IMG/VR virus record: IMGVR_UViG_3300045921_000964
Span: 1-34,588 of that record
Source of the DNA: a virus
Length of the DNA stretch: 34,588 bases
Direction: 5' to 3' (one strand)
The stretch's first letter is position 1. Every line of letters begins with the position of its first letter. The notes under the pieces were generated by a model that saw nothing but the letters and a program-made list of their open reading frames with translations, was not told the origin of the DNA and searched no databases. Below are positions 24,192 to 31,406 of the stretch, in pieces. The position numbers and the translations under genes were made by a program.

Positions 24192-24554
24192 GTGGGTGAC
24201 CTGTTGAGGCAAGGAAGCCAATGGCTGGAGCAGCAGCGCTCGGCGCACTGCTCCAGCCAGGTCACCTACCGACGCGGTGCCCAGGAGCAGGCGCTGAGCG
24301 CCACCTTCGGGCGGACGCAGTACGAGGTCCAGGACGACTATAGCCTCGTGGTCGCGGCGCACGTGACGGACTTCCTGGTGGCCGCGGCGGACCTTGAGCC
24401 GGTCTTCGGCGAGCCGCAAGCGGGCGACCGGATCGTCGCCGACGGCGTGGTGCACGAGGTGATGAGCCTGGCAAGAGAGGGGCATTGGCGGTGGAGCGAC
24501 CCGTACCGCACGACGATGCGGATTCACACGAAGGAAGTGGGCACGGCCCCATAG
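24192..24554 (+). CDS. Head-tail joining / head completion protein
   Basis: This 120-residue protein starts with GTG at 24192. MGDLLRQGSQWLEQQRSAHCSSQVTYRRG, then EVQDDYSLVVAAHVTDFLVAAADLEP, PQAGDRIVADGVVHEVM and HWRWSDPYRTTMRIHTKEVG fit the short beta-barrel proteins found between capsid and tail genes (gpFII/Gifsy-2-like). The assignment rests on pattern and position. Confidence 0.65.
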   Translation: MGDLLRQGSQWLEQQRSAHCSSQVTYRRGAQEQALSATFGRTQYEVQDDYSLVVAAHVTDFLVAAADLEPVFGEPQAGDRIVADGVVHEVMSLAREGHWRWSDPYRTTMRIHTKEVGTAP

Positions 24555-24565
24555 GGATGTGCCAC

Positions 24566-24802
24566 ATGAGCGAGTGCGAAGGACAGTACGAGCGGGTGTG
24601 CAAGGGCGAGTTTTCGGCCATCCACGCGAAGCTCGACCGGCTGGACGAGGCGATTCGCGGCAACTCCAAGCCCGGCATCCAGCTTCGGCTGGACCGGCTG
24701 GAGGCGGCCGAGGCCGTGCGGTCGAAACTCCTGTGGATCATCGCTGGGTCGGTGGTGTCCCTCGCCGTCGCGGCGGTGTGGAAACTGGTGATCGGAGGCT
24801 GA
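24566..24802 (+). CDS. Small coiled-coil protein with one C-terminal membrane segment
   Basis: This 78-residue protein (MSECEGQYERVCKGEFSAIHAKLDRLDEAIRG) ends in a clear transmembrane helix (KLLWIIAGSVVSLAVAAVWKLVIGG). AGGGA lies 8-10 nt upstream of 24566; an ATG at 24557 is the alternative. The layout resembles XhlA-type lysis-associated proteins, although the gene stands among head-tail genes. Confidence 0.65.
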   Translation: MSECEGQYERVCKGEFSAIHAKLDRLDEAIRGNSKPGIQLRLDRLEAAEAVRSKLLWIIAGSVVSLAVAAVWKLVIGG

Positions 24803-24803
24803 C

Positions 24804-25376
24804 GTGGCGAAGCGCTGGATCAACTCGGCGGACGTGCTGGTGGACGACCAGGGCCGCGTCGCGGTGCTGCTGCCGGCGGAACTCGTCCAGAACAACCGGC
24901 TGAAGGTGGACGCCGCGGGCGTGACGCTCACCGCCGACATCATCGACCTGGACGTCCAGGCCATCACCGGCGCGCCCCCGTATGCCCGGACGCTGGCCGA
25001 CCTGAACGACCGGCTGGAGTACGGGCTGTTCGACTACGGGTATCCCTTCTTCCAAGAGTTGCGCTGGGACCTCGAATACTACCTCTACAACAACTGGTAC
25101 GGCTACGAGCCGTGGCTGGCGACAGTCGACCGGTCCATCAACGACGGCTTCTATTACCAGCTCTACAACCAGTGGAACTACGAGCCGTGGATGCAGACGC
25201 TGCACTACGACTTGGATTGGCTGCTCCACTCGCCCTGGGGCGGGACCGTCGCCGAGATGCTCTACGCCATGCAGTATGACCTGGCCGACGTCAGGTGGAC
25301 GTTGGCGGACATGCGGGCGATCCTCCAGGACGTCTACGACTCGTCCGGTCACGCCCTGAGAACAATCGGCGCCTGA
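24804..25376 (+). CDS. Tyr/Trp-rich hypothetical protein
   Basis: This 190-residue protein starts with GTG at 24804 after GGAGG. Residues 1-50 look like a small beta domain. Residues 70-150 are extremely rich in Tyr, Trp and Phe (YPFFQELRWDLEYYLYNNWYGYEPW, YYQLYNQWNYEPWMQTLHYDLDWLL), with repeated NxWxYEPW-like units spaced about 34 residues apart. No membrane segment is predicted because acidic residues are interspersed. No family is recognised; it may be structural, since it lies in the neck region. Confidence 0.7.
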   Translation: MAKRWINSADVLVDDQGRVAVLLPAELVQNNRLKVDAAGVTLTADIIDLDVQAITGAPPYARTLADLNDRLEYGLFDYGYPFFQELRWDLEYYLYNNWYGYEPWLATVDRSINDGFYYQLYNQWNYEPWMQTLHYDLDWLLHSPWGGTVAEMLYAMQYDLADVRWTLADMRAILQDVYDSSGHALRTIGA

Positions 25377-25389
25377 GGAAAGGACTGAC

Positions 25390-25650
25390 ATGAAACCCAA
25401 CCTGAAAGTCGCCGACGTGGACGGCAAGAAGGCGCTGCTGGTCAACGGTCGGACGCTGCTGACCAAGAAGCAGGTCGGCGAGCAGATCGCATCGCTCCAG
25501 GAACGGATCACGAAGCGCCTGCCGGCGCTGCGGGCGTCGCTGGACGCCCAGGAACTCCTGAAGGCCGCTCAGGAGAACATCGACCGGCAGATCGCCGAGG
25601 GGACGGAGGCCAAGGCGGCCCTGGAGGCCGTCCTGGGGCAACTGGACTGA
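25390..25650 (+). CDS. Small hypothetical helical protein
   Basis: An 86-residue protein (MKPNLKVADVDGKKALLVNGRTLLTKKQVGEQIASLQERI). The first 25 residues may form strands, and the rest is strongly helical, probably a coiled coil. AGGAAAGGA precedes the ATG. It is only 3 bp from the next gene, so it belongs to the head-tail operon. No function is assigned. Confidence 0.7.
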   Translation: MKPNLKVADVDGKKALLVNGRTLLTKKQVGEQIASLQERITKRLPALRASLDAQELLKAAQENIDRQIAEGTEAKAALEAVLGQLD

Positions 25651-25653
25651 CGC

Positions 25654-26079
25654 ATGGCACTGATCGCGGACATCGCGGAGGCAGTGGTGACGGCCCTGAA
25701 CGGCCACACGTTCAGCCAGCCGTTCACGGCGGCACGGGCGTACAGGCCCGTCTTCGACCTGAAGGACATGACCGACCTTCACGTGACGGTCGTGCCCAAG
25801 GGCGTGGAACTTACCACCGCGGGACGGGGCCTCGCGCAGAGCGACGTGCAAATCGACATCGGCGTCCAGAAGAAACTCGCCTCCGGCGACAACGCGGAAA
25901 TCGACTCTCTCCTGGGCCTGGTGCAGGAGATCGCCGAGTTCATCCGCGCGACTGGCCGCTTCGGCGATGCAACGTGGGTGAAGACCGAGAACACGCCCAT
26001 CTACTCCCAGGAGCACCTGGGCGAGCTGCGGCAGTTCACCAGCGTCCTGACGCTGACCCTGCGGGTGATGACGGCATGA
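25654..26079 (+). CDS. Probable tail completion / tail terminator protein
   Basis: A 141-residue alpha/beta protein (MALIADIAEAVVTALNGHTFSQPF; DLKDMTDLHVTVVPKGVEL; DVQIDIGVQKKLASG; REFTSVLTLTLRVMTA-like end). Size, fold pattern and the place before the gp10-like and tail tube genes suit the neck protein that caps the tail tube. The call depends mainly on gene order. Its TGA overlaps the next ATG. Confidence 0.55.
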   Translation: MALIADIAEAVVTALNGHTFSQPFTAARAYRPVFDLKDMTDLHVTVVPKGVELTTAGRGLAQSDVQIDIGVQKKLASGDNAEIDSLLGLVQEIAEFIRATGRFGDATWVKTENTPIYSQEHLGELRQFTSVLTLTLRVMTA

Positions 26080-26504
26080 TCGGGATGGTGACCAAGCAGA
26101 TGTTTTTCGACCGCAAGGCGGTCACGAGGCGGGTGGACAAGGCCGCGCGGAAGGTTCTCTCGAAGTTCGGGGCGTTCGTGCGGACCGGCGCGAAGCACTC
26201 TATCCGCAAGCGCAAGGCGGTGTCGGAGCCGGGCAGTCCGCCTTCGAGCCACGTGGGCCTGCTGCGGAAGCTCATCTACTTCGGCTACGACCCGGGGCGC
26301 AGGAGCGTGGTCATCGGCCCGACGCCACTGCACGGCGCGGCCGAGGCCCCGCCGCTCCTGGAGTACGGCGGCAAGGCCCGGCGGCGCGGGCGGAAGGACA
26401 GGCCCGTGATGGCGACGTACAAGGCTCGCCCGTTCATGGGACCGGCCTTCGAGCGCGAGAAGCCGAAGCTCCCGGCGATGTGGGCCGGCAGCGTGAAAGC
26501 ATAG
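26076..26504 (+). CDS. HK97 gp10-like / virion morphogenesis protein
   Basis: A 142-residue basic protein. KVLSKFGAFVRTGAKHSIRKRKAVSEPGSPPSSHVGLLRKLIYF, VVIGPTPLHG, LEYGG and ARPFMGPAFE are the recurring elements of gp10-like and phage morphogenesis neck proteins that link head to tail. The start MIGMVTKQ at 26076 forms ATGA with the previous stop. Confidence 0.75.
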   Translation: MIGMVTKQMFFDRKAVTRRVDKAARKVLSKFGAFVRTGAKHSIRKRKAVSEPGSPPSSHVGLLRKLIYFGYDPGRRSVVIGPTPLHGAAEAPPLLEYGGKARRRGRKDRPVMATYKARPFMGPAFEREKPKLPAMWAGSVKA

Positions 26505-26516
26505 GAGGCCAAGGAC

Positions 26517-26933
26517 ATGGCGACGTTCATTCTGGGCAAGGACGCGAAACTCTATCACGGCGCGGCCGGCAGCACGCCCTCGACCGAGATGTCCAATGTG
26601 CGGGACGTGACACTGACCCTCGAGGCCGGCGAGGCGGACGTGACCACGCGGGCGAACTCCGGCTGGCGGGCGACCGCGCCGACGCTGCGGGAATGCACCT
26701 GCGAGTTCGAGATGGTGTGGGACCCCGCCGACGCCGGGTTCACCGCCATCAAGAACGCCTTTCTCGCGTCGGGGCTGATCGCGCTGAAGATTCTGGACAA
26801 GGCCGGCGGCCAGGGGCCTGACGGGGACTTTGCGATCACGTCGTTTTCTCGCAACGAGGCGTTGGAAGAGGCCATCACCGTCAGCGTGACGGCCAAGCTG
26901 GCCGTGTTCCGAAGCTGGATCGAGGGGACCTGA
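26517..26933 (+). CDS. Major tail tube protein
   Basis: A 138-residue beta-rich protein (MATFILGKDAKLYHGAAGS; NVRDVTLTLEAGEADVTTRANSGWRATAPTLRECTCEFEMVWD; AITSFSRNEALEEAITVSVTAKL). The ADVTTRANSGWRA segment and the length are typical of siphovirus tail tube proteins. AGGAGG lies upstream. The tail chaperone gene follows after 1 bp. Confidence 0.85.
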   Translation: MATFILGKDAKLYHGAAGSTPSTEMSNVRDVTLTLEAGEADVTTRANSGWRATAPTLRECTCEFEMVWDPADAGFTAIKNAFLASGLIALKILDKAGGQGPDGDFAITSFSRNEALEEAITVSVTAKLAVFRSWIEGT

Positions 26934-26934
26934 T

Positions 26935-27474
26935 ATGAAGACCTTCACCGACACCGCCGGGCGTACCTGGACGCTGGCGCTCACCATTGACGCGGCCAAG
27001 CGGGTGAAGAGCCTTCTGGACGTGAACCTGCTGGAACTGGAGGCGGGCGACCCGCCGCTGCTGACGCGCCTGGGCACGGACGTGATTCTCCTGTGCGACG
27101 TCATCTTCGCCCTCGTGAAGCCCCAGGCCGACGCGGCGGGAGTCACCGACGAGCAGTTCGCGGCGGCCCTCGGCGGCGACGTGGTCCTCGCGGCGCAGAC
27201 GGCCTTCTACGAGGAACTCGTCGATTTTTTCCGCAAGCTGGGCCGGCGCGATCTGGCCAAGGCCGTCGACGCCCAGCGACGGATGATCGACCTGGCGGTC
27301 GCGCGGATCGAGACGCGGCTGGACAAGCTGGACCTGGAGGCGGCGGTCTCGGAGACCCTGAGCGAAGCCGAAGGGGAGACGACCCTCGAAGCGGTGAGCG
27401 CGCGCAGCGAGTCGATCCGTGGCGAACCGTCTACGAGCTCGCCGCCGTCGTCGGGGTCGCCCCCGGCCCGCTGA
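26935..27474 (+). CDS. Tail assembly chaperone, short form
   Basis: This 179-residue protein (MKTFTDTAGRTWTLALTIDAAKRVKSLLDVNLLELE) lies directly after the tail tube gene. It is helical to about residue 145; the end (GEPSTSSPPSSGSPPAR) is low-complexity and out of phase with better coding sequence one frame back. This is the classic gpG/gpGT layout, in which a -1 frameshift makes a longer protein. The chaperones coat the tape measure protein before tube polymerisation. Confidence 0.75.
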   Translation: MKTFTDTAGRTWTLALTIDAAKRVKSLLDVNLLELEAGDPPLLTRLGTDVILLCDVIFALVKPQADAAGVTDEQFAAALGGDVVLAAQTAFYEELVDFFRKLGRRDLAKAVDAQRRMIDLAVARIETRLDKLDLEAAVSETLSEAEGETTLEAVSARSESIRGEPSTSSPPSSGSPPAR

Positions 27475-27707
27475 CGCTGCGGGAACTGTTGTGGATGGCC
27501 GAGGCCCGGGGCCGTGACAACTGGGCGCACACGTCGGCGGTCCTGGCGCTCGTGGCCAACGTGAATCGCGACCCGAAGAAGACCAGGGCCTACAAGCCCA
27601 GCGACTTCGACCCGTACTCGGCCAGGGACAAGCGCGACTCTGGCGTTGAAGTAACGGACATGGCGGTCCTGAAGGACGCCTTCACCAGACCTAAGGAAGG
27701 AAGGTGA
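27375..27707 (+). CDS. Tail assembly chaperone, frameshift extension (T domain)
   Basis: The frame from about 27375 to 27707 encodes DPWRTVYELAAVVGVAPGPLTLRELLWMAEARGRDNW, then VLALVANVNRDPKKTRAYKPSDFDPYS. This is convincing protein, with no ATG, GTG or TTG at its head before about 27490. It should therefore be reached by a -1 shift from the preceding gene, somewhere between about 27365 and 27430. The G-run in GAAGGGGAG (27370-27378) is one candidate, but no standard X-XXY-YYZ heptamer is seen, so the given start is only approximate. Confidence 0.65.
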   Translation, partial: GDDPRSGERAQRVDPWRTVYELAAVVGVAPGPLTLRELLWMAEARGRDNWAHTSAVLALVANVNRDPKKTRAYKPSDFDPYSARDKRDSGVEVTDMAVLKDAFTRPKEGR

Positions 27708-27711
27708 CGCG

Positions 27712-27987
27712 ATGAAGAAGGTTGCGATGTGCATTGCGGTGCTGGCCGTGCTGTGCCTGACCGGCTGCGGCAACGTGTACCTGCGGGGCGAGGCGCTGAC
27801 GGCCGCCGAGACCAGCACGATGGATGCCTACCAGGCCGTCCAGCGGACGGAGCCTGCGCGCGAGCCGGACTGCCCCGCGTGGCTGCGGGCGTACCTGGAG
27901 GAGAACTTCAAGCAGTGGCGGTTCTTCGTGCGGAGCGCCCGCAAGGATGAGGCCTGGGGGCCGAAGCTGGAGGGTGAGCAGCCATGA
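27712..27987 (+). CDS. Small lipoprotein
   Basis: The 91-residue product begins MKKVAMCIAVLAVLCLTGCGNVYL, a signal peptide with lipobox LTGC (Cys19). The mature part is short, with DCPAWLRAYLEENFKQWRFF. Phage lipoproteins of this size can be outer spanins (Rz1-like) or surface-exclusion proteins, but neither is shown by sequence. AAGGAAGG lies upstream, and the stop overlaps the next start (ATGA). A holin-like gene nearby supports a link with lysis. Confidence 0.75.
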   Translation: MKKVAMCIAVLAVLCLTGCGNVYLRGEALTAAETSTMDAYQAVQRTEPAREPDCPAWLRAYLEENFKQWRFFVRSARKDEAWGPKLEGEQP

Positions 27988-28331
27988 GCGATCTCAACGA
28001 GCGTGTTCAGCAACTTCTCGCCCGCATCCCCGAAGACCAGCGCCAGGCGGCAACGGCCCTGCTGGCCGAGTACGGGCCGAGGCTCTTCGACCTCGCCCAG
28101 GAGGACGCCTGGCAGTACCTGCGGCGGCTGATGGCGGGCGACATCGAGGCGGTGGCGGAACTGGACTCGAAACTCTCGAACGAGGAGTTCGTGGCCAAGG
28201 TCAAGTCCAACACCGCGCGATGGGAGGCCGTCGCCCGCTACAACAAGGTCCGCGAGGACCTGAAGAACGAACTTCTGCTTCGGATCGCGCCGGTCGTCGC
28301 CTCGATCCTCGCGGCCCTGGTGGGCCTTTGA
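27984..28331 (+). CDS. Hypothetical helical protein with hydrophobic C-terminus
   Basis: This 115-residue protein is helical throughout (MSDLNERVQQLLARIPEDQRQAATALLAEYGPRLFDLAQEDAWQYL). The end (LLRIAPVVASILAALVGL) is a short hydrophobic helix that could anchor it in the membrane. It lies between a lipoprotein and a holin-like gene, so it may belong to a lysis module. The family is not recognised. Confidence 0.65.
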   Translation: MSDLNERVQQLLARIPEDQRQAATALLAEYGPRLFDLAQEDAWQYLRRLMAGDIEAVAELDSKLSNEEFVAKVKSNTARWEAVARYNKVREDLKNELLLRIAPVVASILAALVGL

Positions 28332-28353
28332 CAAGCGCGACAAGGAGGTCGGC

Positions 28354-28554
28354 ATGAACAAGGTGCGTGAATTCCTCAAGGGGAAGAAGGCGTACATCAC
28401 CGCCGCCGTTGGCTTGGCCGGTGCTGTGATTGCCTGGGCCGACGGGCAGATCGACACGGTGGCGCTCCTGGCCGCCGTGTGGGCCGCGGCGCAGGCCGTC
28501 TTCATCCGGGCCGGCATCGCCAACGAGGTCGCCAAAGCGCAGGCAGGCGAGTAG
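28354..28554 (+). CDS. Holin-like small membrane protein
   Basis: A 66-residue protein with two hydrophobic helices (AYITAAVGLAGAVIAWADG at about 13-31 and VALLAAVWAAAQAVFIRAGIA at about 36-56), a basic N-terminus and a short polar tail. This matches small class II-type holins. AAGGAGG precedes the start. No endolysin gene is visible in this window. Confidence 0.6.
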   Translation: MNKVREFLKGKKAYITAAVGLAGAVIAWADGQIDTVALLAAVWAAAQAVFIRAGIANEVAKAQAGE

Positions 28555-28561
28555 GTGCGCC

Positions 28562-29377
28562 ATGCTCGACGTGGACCTCGTCAACTCCAAGGACGCCCGC
28601 GCCCTGTGCCTGCGGTGGCACTACTCGAACATCTTCCCGCCGCACTGCATGGTGCACCTGGGCTTCCACGACGGGCACGGCCTGGCGGGCGTGGCCATCT
28701 GGGGCTGGGGCACGAGGCCCCGGCATACCATCCGGCGGCTGTTCCCGTCCCTCGACACGCGGGACTACTGGGAACTGTGCCGCCTGTGCTGCCGGGACGA
28801 CCTGCCCCGCAACACCGAGAGCCAGCTCCTGGCCGCCTGCACCAGATGGTTCCGCGAGCGCCAGCCGGAGAAGGTGCTCCTGTTCACCTGGGCCGACGGG
28901 ATTCGCGGCAAGCCCGGCTACGTTTACCAGGCCGCGGGCTGGCTCTACGGCGGGTTCATCACCACGGAGATTTACCTCACGGCCGACGGTGAGCCGGTGC
29001 ACCCGCGCTTCATGATTACGCGGTTCGGCACGCGCCGCCGGGAGGTGTGGACGGGCCTGGGGCTTCGCAAGGTCTGGGGACGCCAGTTCCGCTATGTCAA
29101 GTTCCTCTGCGGGCACGCCCGCCGCAAGAGGCTGCTCCGCGAGAGCCCGGTCGAGTGGACCCGCTTGTATCCGAAGACGCGGGACCTGGCGTGGGCGATT
29201 GACGCGGGCGAGGGGTCAAGAGAGACCCGCGATCCTCCCAGGATCGAGAGGACGGGGCGGTTCCGTCAGCCCGCTCCAGCAACGACCCGGGCGCTGCTCT
29301 TCGAGAACTGCCTGTCCGGCAGGCAGGCGGCGGCCGGTTGCTCACCTGCCTTCGCCGAGGCTACGGCAGGCAGGTAG
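28562..29377 (+). CDS. Mom-like DNA modification protein (GNAT-related)
   Basis: This 271-residue protein resembles Mu Mom: KDARALCLRWHYSNIFPP, a hydrophobic GLAGVAIWGWGTRP strand, YWELCRLCCRDDLPRNTESQLLAACTRWFRER, then LLFTWADGIRGKPGYVYQAAGWLYGG. Mom converts adenines in phage DNA to a bulky N6-modified base that blocks restriction; family members use an acetyltransferase-like fold. The conserved region covers about residues 1-215. The last 45 residues, including SPAFAEATAGR and the stop, are encoded by a palindromic repeat cluster, so the original C-terminus was probably shorter. With the methyltransferase at 14540 it would give two layers of DNA protection. Confidence 0.65.
   Translation: MLDVDLVNSKDARALCLRWHYSNIFPPHCMVHLGFHDGHGLAGVAIWGWGTRPRHTIRRLFPSLDTRDYWELCRLCCRDDLPRNTESQLLAACTRWFRERQPEKVLLFTWADGIRGKPGYVYQAAGWLYGGFITTEIYLTADGEPVHPRFMITRFGTRRREVWTGLGLRKVWGRQFRYVKFLCGHARRKRLLRESPVEWTRLYPKTRDLAWAIDAGEGSRETRDPPRIERTGRFRQPAPATTRALLFENCLSGRQAAAGCSPAFAEATAGR
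29309..29377 (+). repeat. Palindromic repeat cluster at the end of the Mom-like gene
   Basis: TGCCTG-TCCGG-CAGGCA (29309-29325) is followed by CCTGCC (29345-29350) pairing with GGCAGG (29365-29370) around a 14-nt loop. The unit is translated as FAEATAGR and supplies the TAG stop at 29375. The AGGAG just after it serves the tape measure gene. Confidence 0.6.
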
Positions 29378-29388
29378 GAGTCGATTGA

Positions 29389-31398
29389 ATGCCGCAGGCA
29401 GGTGCAATCCGGGCGGGTCGCGCGTTCGTCGAGCTGTTCGCCGATGACTCGAAGCTCGTGCGCGGCCTCAAGCGCGCCCAGGCGAAGCTCAAGGCCTTCG
29501 GCGAGAGCGTCCGCAACATGGGCCTCAAGCTCGTCGGCCTTGGCTCGGCCGTGGTCGCGCCGCTGGCGGCATCCAGCAAGGTCTTCGCCAACATGGGCGA
29601 CGCGCTGGCCAAGATGAGTGCCCGGACGGGCTTCTCCGTCGAGACGCTGTCGGAGCTCGGCTTCGCCGCCGACCTTTCGGGTGCGAGCATGGAGGTCCTG
29701 GAGACCGGCATCCGCAAGATGCAGAGGACCATTCTCGACGCGGCCACGGGGATGAAGAGCGCCCAAGAGGCCCTGGCCATCCTCGGCCTGACCGTCGCCG
29801 ACCTCGACCAGCTCTCGCCCGAGCAGCAGTTCAAGCTGATCGCCGACCGGCTCAGCCAGATCGAGGACCCGACCATCAAGGCCGCCGCTGCGATGGAACT
29901 CTTCGGCCGCTCCGGCACAATGCTGCTGCCGATGCTCTCCGGCGGCGCGGCGGGCATCGAGCAGCTCCAGGAGCAGGCCCGCAGGCTGGGGCTGACCATC
30001 TCGACCGAGGACGCCAAGGCAGCGGAGCGATTTACGGACACGCTGAGCATCATGTGGAAGGTGCTCAAGCAAGGCGTTTTCACCGTCGGCTCGGCTCTGG
30101 TGCCCGTGCTCTCGCAGGCGGCGCAGTGGGTCACGCGCGTGGCCGTCGTCGCGGCCGAGTGGATCAAGCGGAACAAGGAACTCATCGTCACCATCTTCCA
30201 GGTGGCCATTGGTGTCATCGCGGCCGGCGCGGCGCTCGTGGTCCTGGGCTACGCCATCACCGGCGTGGCCAAGGTGATGGGCGTGCTGGCCGTGGCCGTC
30301 ACCGCCGTGGGCACGGTCCTGAAACTGCTGGGGGCGGTGCTGGCGTTCCTGGTCTCGCCCATCGGCCTGGTCATCACGGCCGTCGTGGCCCTTGGGGCCT
30401 ACATCCTCTACGCGACCGGTGCGGGGGCGAAGGCCCTGGGCTGGCTGGCCGAGCGGTTCGAGACGCTCCGCGACGACGCGGTGGCCTCCTACCAAGGCAT
30501 CGCCGACGCCCTGGCCGCCGGGGACATCACCCTGGCGGCGAAGATTCTCTGGCTGACGCTCAAGATGGAGTGGACCCGGGGCATCAACTTCCTGGAGAAG
30601 GCGTGGCTGAACTTCCGCAACTTCTTCATCAAGATCGGCTACGACGCCTGGCACGGATTGCTCGCCGTCGTCGAAATCGTCTGGCATGCCCTGGAGGTCG
30701 GCTGGATCGAGACCACGGCGTTCCTCTCGAAGACCTGGACTCAGTTCACCGGCTGGGTGACCAAGGCCTGGCACTGGTGCGGCAAGCAGCTCTCGAAGGC
30801 GTGGAACTGGATCAGGAAGCAGTTCGACTCCAGCTTCGACGCCGAGGCGGCCAACCGCGCGGCGGATGAGTACTACGAGGCGCGGAAGGCCGACATCGAG
30901 CGGGAGACAGGCCAGAAGCTCGCCGAGCGTGAGGAGCGCCGCCAGCAGGAGCGCGAACGCGCCACACAGGTGCATGAAGCCACGATGGCCGAGATCGGCC
31001 GGCAGAATCTCCAGAAGCACCAGGAACTCGACACCGAGTACCAGCAGCGCATGGCCGAGAACGAGGCCGACCTGGCCAAGGCCCGCAAGGAATGGCAGGA
31101 CGCCCTCGGCGAAGCCCGGCGAAAGCGAGAAGCCAAGGAAGCCGAAGGCCCCGGCAGGATGGAAGGCCCCGAAGACTTGCTCGCCAAGGTCCGCGGGAGC
31201 CTGTCGGGCCTGGGCGACCTGCTCCAGACGGCCCGAGAACGGACCATCGGCGTGGCGGGTACGTTCAACGCGGCGGCGCTCCTGGGCCTCCAAGCCGGCG
31301 GGGCCGACGACCGCATCGCCAACGCCACCGAGCGCACCGCCAAGGGCGTCGAGGGCCTCCGCCAGGACGTGCGGAACAACCGCGCGGCGTTCACGTGA
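29389..31398 (+). CDS. Tape measure protein
   Basis: A 669-residue protein that sets tail length. The N-terminal half has the typical FVELFADDSKLVRGLKRAQAKLKAFG opening, then MSARTGFSVETLSELGFAADLSG and AAAAMELFGRSGTMLLPML, features of the TP901/lambda-like tape measure. Several hydrophobic helices lie at about 265-345. The C-terminal part has Trp-rich segments (about 395-480) and a charged coiled coil (about 490-600). By length it would give a fairly short tail. TAGGAG from the adjacent palindrome cluster is its ribosome site. Confidence 0.88.
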   Translation: MPQAGAIRAGRAFVELFADDSKLVRGLKRAQAKLKAFGESVRNMGLKLVGLGSAVVAPLAASSKVFANMGDALAKMSARTGFSVETLSELGFAADLSGASMEVLETGIRKMQRTILDAATGMKSAQEALAILGLTVADLDQLSPEQQFKLIADRLSQIEDPTIKAAAAMELFGRSGTMLLPMLSGGAAGIEQLQEQARRLGLTISTEDAKAAERFTDTLSIMWKVLKQGVFTVGSALVPVLSQAAQWVTRVAVVAAEWIKRNKELIVTIFQVAIGVIAAGAALVVLGYAITGVAKVMGVLAVAVTAVGTVLKLLGAVLAFLVSPIGLVITAVVALGAYILYATGAGAKALGWLAERFETLRDDAVASYQGIADALAAGDITLAAKILWLTLKMEWTRGINFLEKAWLNFRNFFIKIGYDAWHGLLAVVEIVWHALEVGWIETTAFLSKTWTQFTGWVTKAWHWCGKQLSKAWNWIRKQFDSSFDAEAANRAADEYYEARKADIERETGQKLAEREERRQQERERATQVHEATMAEIGRQNLQKHQELDTEYQQRMAENEADLAKARKEWQDALGEARRKREAKEAEGPGRMEGPEDLLAKVRGSLSGLGDLLQTARERTIGVAGTFNAAALLGLQAGGADDRIANATERTAKGVEGLRQDVRNNRAAFT

Positions 31399-31406
31399 GA
31401 TGAACC

